In this document: positions 4,092-5,404 of the stretch, in pieces
Numbering within the stretch: the stretch's first letter is position 1
Layout: every line of letters starts with the position of its first letter
Assembly (NCBI GenBank): GCA_017656425.1
Contig: JACDNV010000034.1
Location: 1-5,404 of the forward strand
Length of the DNA: 5,404 bases
Origin: Candidatus Neomarinimicrobiota bacterium
Lineage (GTDB): Bacteria > Fidelibacterota > UBA2242 > B5-G15
Reading direction: 5' to 3'
The notes under the pieces: generated by a model
Databases searched by the model: none
What the model saw: the letters and a program-made list of their open reading frames with translations, nothing else
Told to the model about the DNA's origin: nothing
Program-made: the position numbers and the translations under genes

Positions 4092-5060
4092 TTAGCACTT
4101 ATAATAATCACCTTTTTTATAAAGGATCGCTATCCTTGCTAGTAATTTCATTATATAATTATCTTTTATTATAGTAAAATAATCTCTAGAAAAATCTTGT
4201 TTTTTTACTTTTATCCCATGTGCAACTCCACACCGGTTTATATGGTAAAGATAGTCTGCTATTCTTTCATTCGTTCCAAACTTTTTTCTCAAATACTTCA
4301 AACGACTCACAGCTTTCCTCTTGTATAATTGCATTAAGTTTTTACTTGGTCCTCCCTCTATATCAGTAATTTTTATATACCCAAAATCAAATGCTTCTAT
4401 TTTGTCAATATTAGAAACTACAAAATCTTTCCATTTTTTTGATTTGTAAGTATTTAGACAACTTTCAATTACCTTACTGTATTCTAAAAATTCACTCAAA
4501 AAATCGGGCTGCCTTAGCGCTGTTCCATACAACAGCAGCTCTTTAGCTACTTTGCTATATTGCTGTGTATAATCTAAATTTATTGGATCAAATTTGCCCT
4601 CACCATAAAAGTGAACTGTACCATAACCTAATTTTAATGATACTGTATACTCTAATATAGCGATATAATCATAAATAAATTTTTGAAGATTTCTTTTCTT
4701 ATATTTCCCTAAACCAAAAATTGGAGAATAATTTATTGAATAGCGATTACTACAATAAACAAACGTTGGTAAGTCAAGTTCAAATGAAATACAGTTAGCA
4801 TAAAAAAGTGTCTGTTCGAGGGACGGATGTTTTTGATTCTTAAATGGATATAGACATAAATCATATCTAGTATGTTGCTGGGATATAGCTATTTTATTAT
4901 CTATTGTAACATCAAAGAAAGAGTCGTTGGCTAATCCAACTACGGCTATAACAAATTTTGCAGGCTTGTAATTTTTAAAAAAATATTTTTTTTCTTCTTC
5001 AAATATTTCTTTTTGTAGTTTTTTTAAGCCCTCTCTAAAATTTTTATTAGATTTTACCAT
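4092..5060 (-). CDS. HEPN-like domain protein, possible ribonuclease or defence protein
   Basis: A 322-aa cytoplasmic protein with no signal peptide or membrane helix. The N-terminal half (residues ~30-160) is mixed alpha/beta and unrecognised (KFVIAVVGLANDSFFDV, LPTFVYCSNRYSI). The C-terminal half (~165-315) is helical: FLSEFLEYSKVIESCLN (~187-203), YKRKAVSRLKYLRKK (~246-260), then IADYLYHINRCGVAHGIKV. The last segment contains R276-x4-H281, the Rx4-6H motif of HEPN ribonucleases, followed by the usual glycine. The layout loosely recalls MauJ-like and ApeA-like HEPN proteins. RNA cleavage is an inference, and some HEPN domains are inactive. The start at ATG 5060-5058 has no ribosome site, but a 13-codon leader ORF ends across it. 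The gene is very AT-rich. It lies upstream of the intI remnant, outside the cassette array, with no attC. The stop is TAA at 4094-4092. Confidence 0.7.
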   Translation of the reverse strand: MVKSNKNFREGLKKLQKEIFEEEKKYFFKNYKPAKFVIAVVGLANDSFFDVTIDNKIAISQQHTRYDLCLYPFKNQKHPSLEQTLFYANCISFELDLPTFVYCSNRYSINYSPIFGLGKYKKRNLQKFIYDYIAILEYTVSLKLGYGTVHFYGEGKFDPINLDYTQQYSKVAKELLLYGTALRQPDFLSEFLEYSKVIESCLNTYKSKKWKDFVVSNIDKIEAFDFGYIKITDIEGGPSKNLMQLYKRKAVSRLKYLRKKFGTNERIADYLYHINRCGVAHGIKVKKQDFSRDYFTIIKDNYIMKLLARIAILYKKGDYYKC

Positions 5061-5095
5061 CTAATTGATTTTATCTTTTTAATTTTAATTTCCAT
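5054..5095 (-). other. Candidate 13-codon leader ORF overlapping the HEPN-like gene start
   Basis: ATG 5095-5093 follows GAAGGTGG (5104-5097) and encodes MEIKIKKIKSIRW, ending at TAA 5056-5054. That stop lies just past the ATG (5060-5058) of the 322-aa gene, so the two frames overlap by seven bases. Because the main gene lacks its own ribosome site, translation could be coupled through this ORF. The peptide is low in complexity and may be chance in AT-rich DNA. Confidence 0.3.
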
Positions 5096-5404
5096 ACCAC
5101 CTTCAACCGAACAAAAATACTTAAATTTATTTTATCGTTATATATTAATGCTTTGTCTGAAAATACAAACATTTTATCTATAAATTCTGTGTCTTATATT
5201 CATTCAATTGTCTCAAAAAGAAATTTAATCCATAAAGTAATACATATAAAATACAAGTACTGTTTTTTTATCTTTTTAATACTCACACCTAACATAATGT
5301 TTAATTATTAATTATATTATAATAAAAAGTCAAGCTAAATTTTAAAATTGGCAATGCAATAGAATTCTGTTGAAATTAGCAAGCATAGATAAAGGTCCCC
5401 CTGT
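5061..5404. other. AT-rich leader region without a gene
   Basis: There is no plausible protein gene on either strand apart from the 13-codon leader ORF. The region holds a candidate minus-strand promoter at 5305-5333. A 15-base direct repeat, TTTTATCTTTTTAAT, occurs at 5069-5083 and 5266-5280 but is low in complexity. GTTAGGT occurs on the minus strand at about 5285-5295, resembling a lone attC R' box without a paired arm. Confidence 0.6.
5305..5333 (-). promoter_or_regulatory. Candidate sigma-70-type promoter
   Basis: On the minus strand, TTGACT (5333-5328) is followed after 17 bases by TAATAA (5310-5305). The -35 match is good; the -10 is fair and lies in an AT-rich tract where matches come easily. 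It would drive the 322-aa gene with a leader of about 240 bases. Confidence 0.4.

Noticed and set aside
5285-5404. GTTAGGT box and partial GCTAA/TTAGC repeats as a fifth attC
   Set aside because: The arms are not adjacent to the box and pair over only five bases; likely chance in AT-rich DNA.

Overview
The window looks like the integrase-proximal end of an integron with a gene cassette array, in an AT-rich genome. Every credible gene lies on the minus strand, so transcription reads from high to low coordinates. Four structured attC-like sites separate short, unrelated genes: one clear 60-bp site (2677-2736), one clear ~130-bp site (568-699), one with a degraded outer box (about 1588-1740) and one weaker site (3236-3323). 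Upstream of the array (3376-3533) is a piece of an integron integrase gene (intI): about 50 codons from its 5' end, broken by a stop codon, a one-base frameshift and a truncation. It points the same way as the cassette genes. That 'reverse integrase' layout is known from Treponema denticola and relatives, so a spirochaete host is a reasonable but unproven guess.

Layout from the high-coordinate end. 5061-5404: AT-rich leader with a candidate promoter and a 13-codon leader ORF abutting the next gene. 4092-5060: 322-aa protein with an Rx4H motif like that of HEPN ribonucleases. 3951-4058 and 3709-3953: a 35-codon ORF and a beta-strand-rich 3' fragment, perhaps one broken gene. 3534-3708: intergenic. 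3376-3533: intI remnant. 3236-3375: junction sequence ending in an attC-like fold. Cassette 1 (2683-3241): a membrane/coiled-coil/membrane protein whose last residues are encoded by its own attC. Cassette 2 (1594-2682): a three-helix membrane protein and a lipoprotein. Cassette 3 (574-1593): an Mrr-like PD-(D/E)xK nuclease. Cassette 4 (below 573): a partial exported protein.

Two genes fit an accessory or anti-phage defence role: the standalone Mrr-like nuclease, whose N-terminal domain is the kind fused to Avs/STAND defence proteins, and the HEPN-like protein beside the array. The membrane and lipoprotein cassettes point to envelope functions. With intI dead in this stretch, the array can be remodelled only if another integrase acts in trans. 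All functional calls come from reading motifs; no searches were run.
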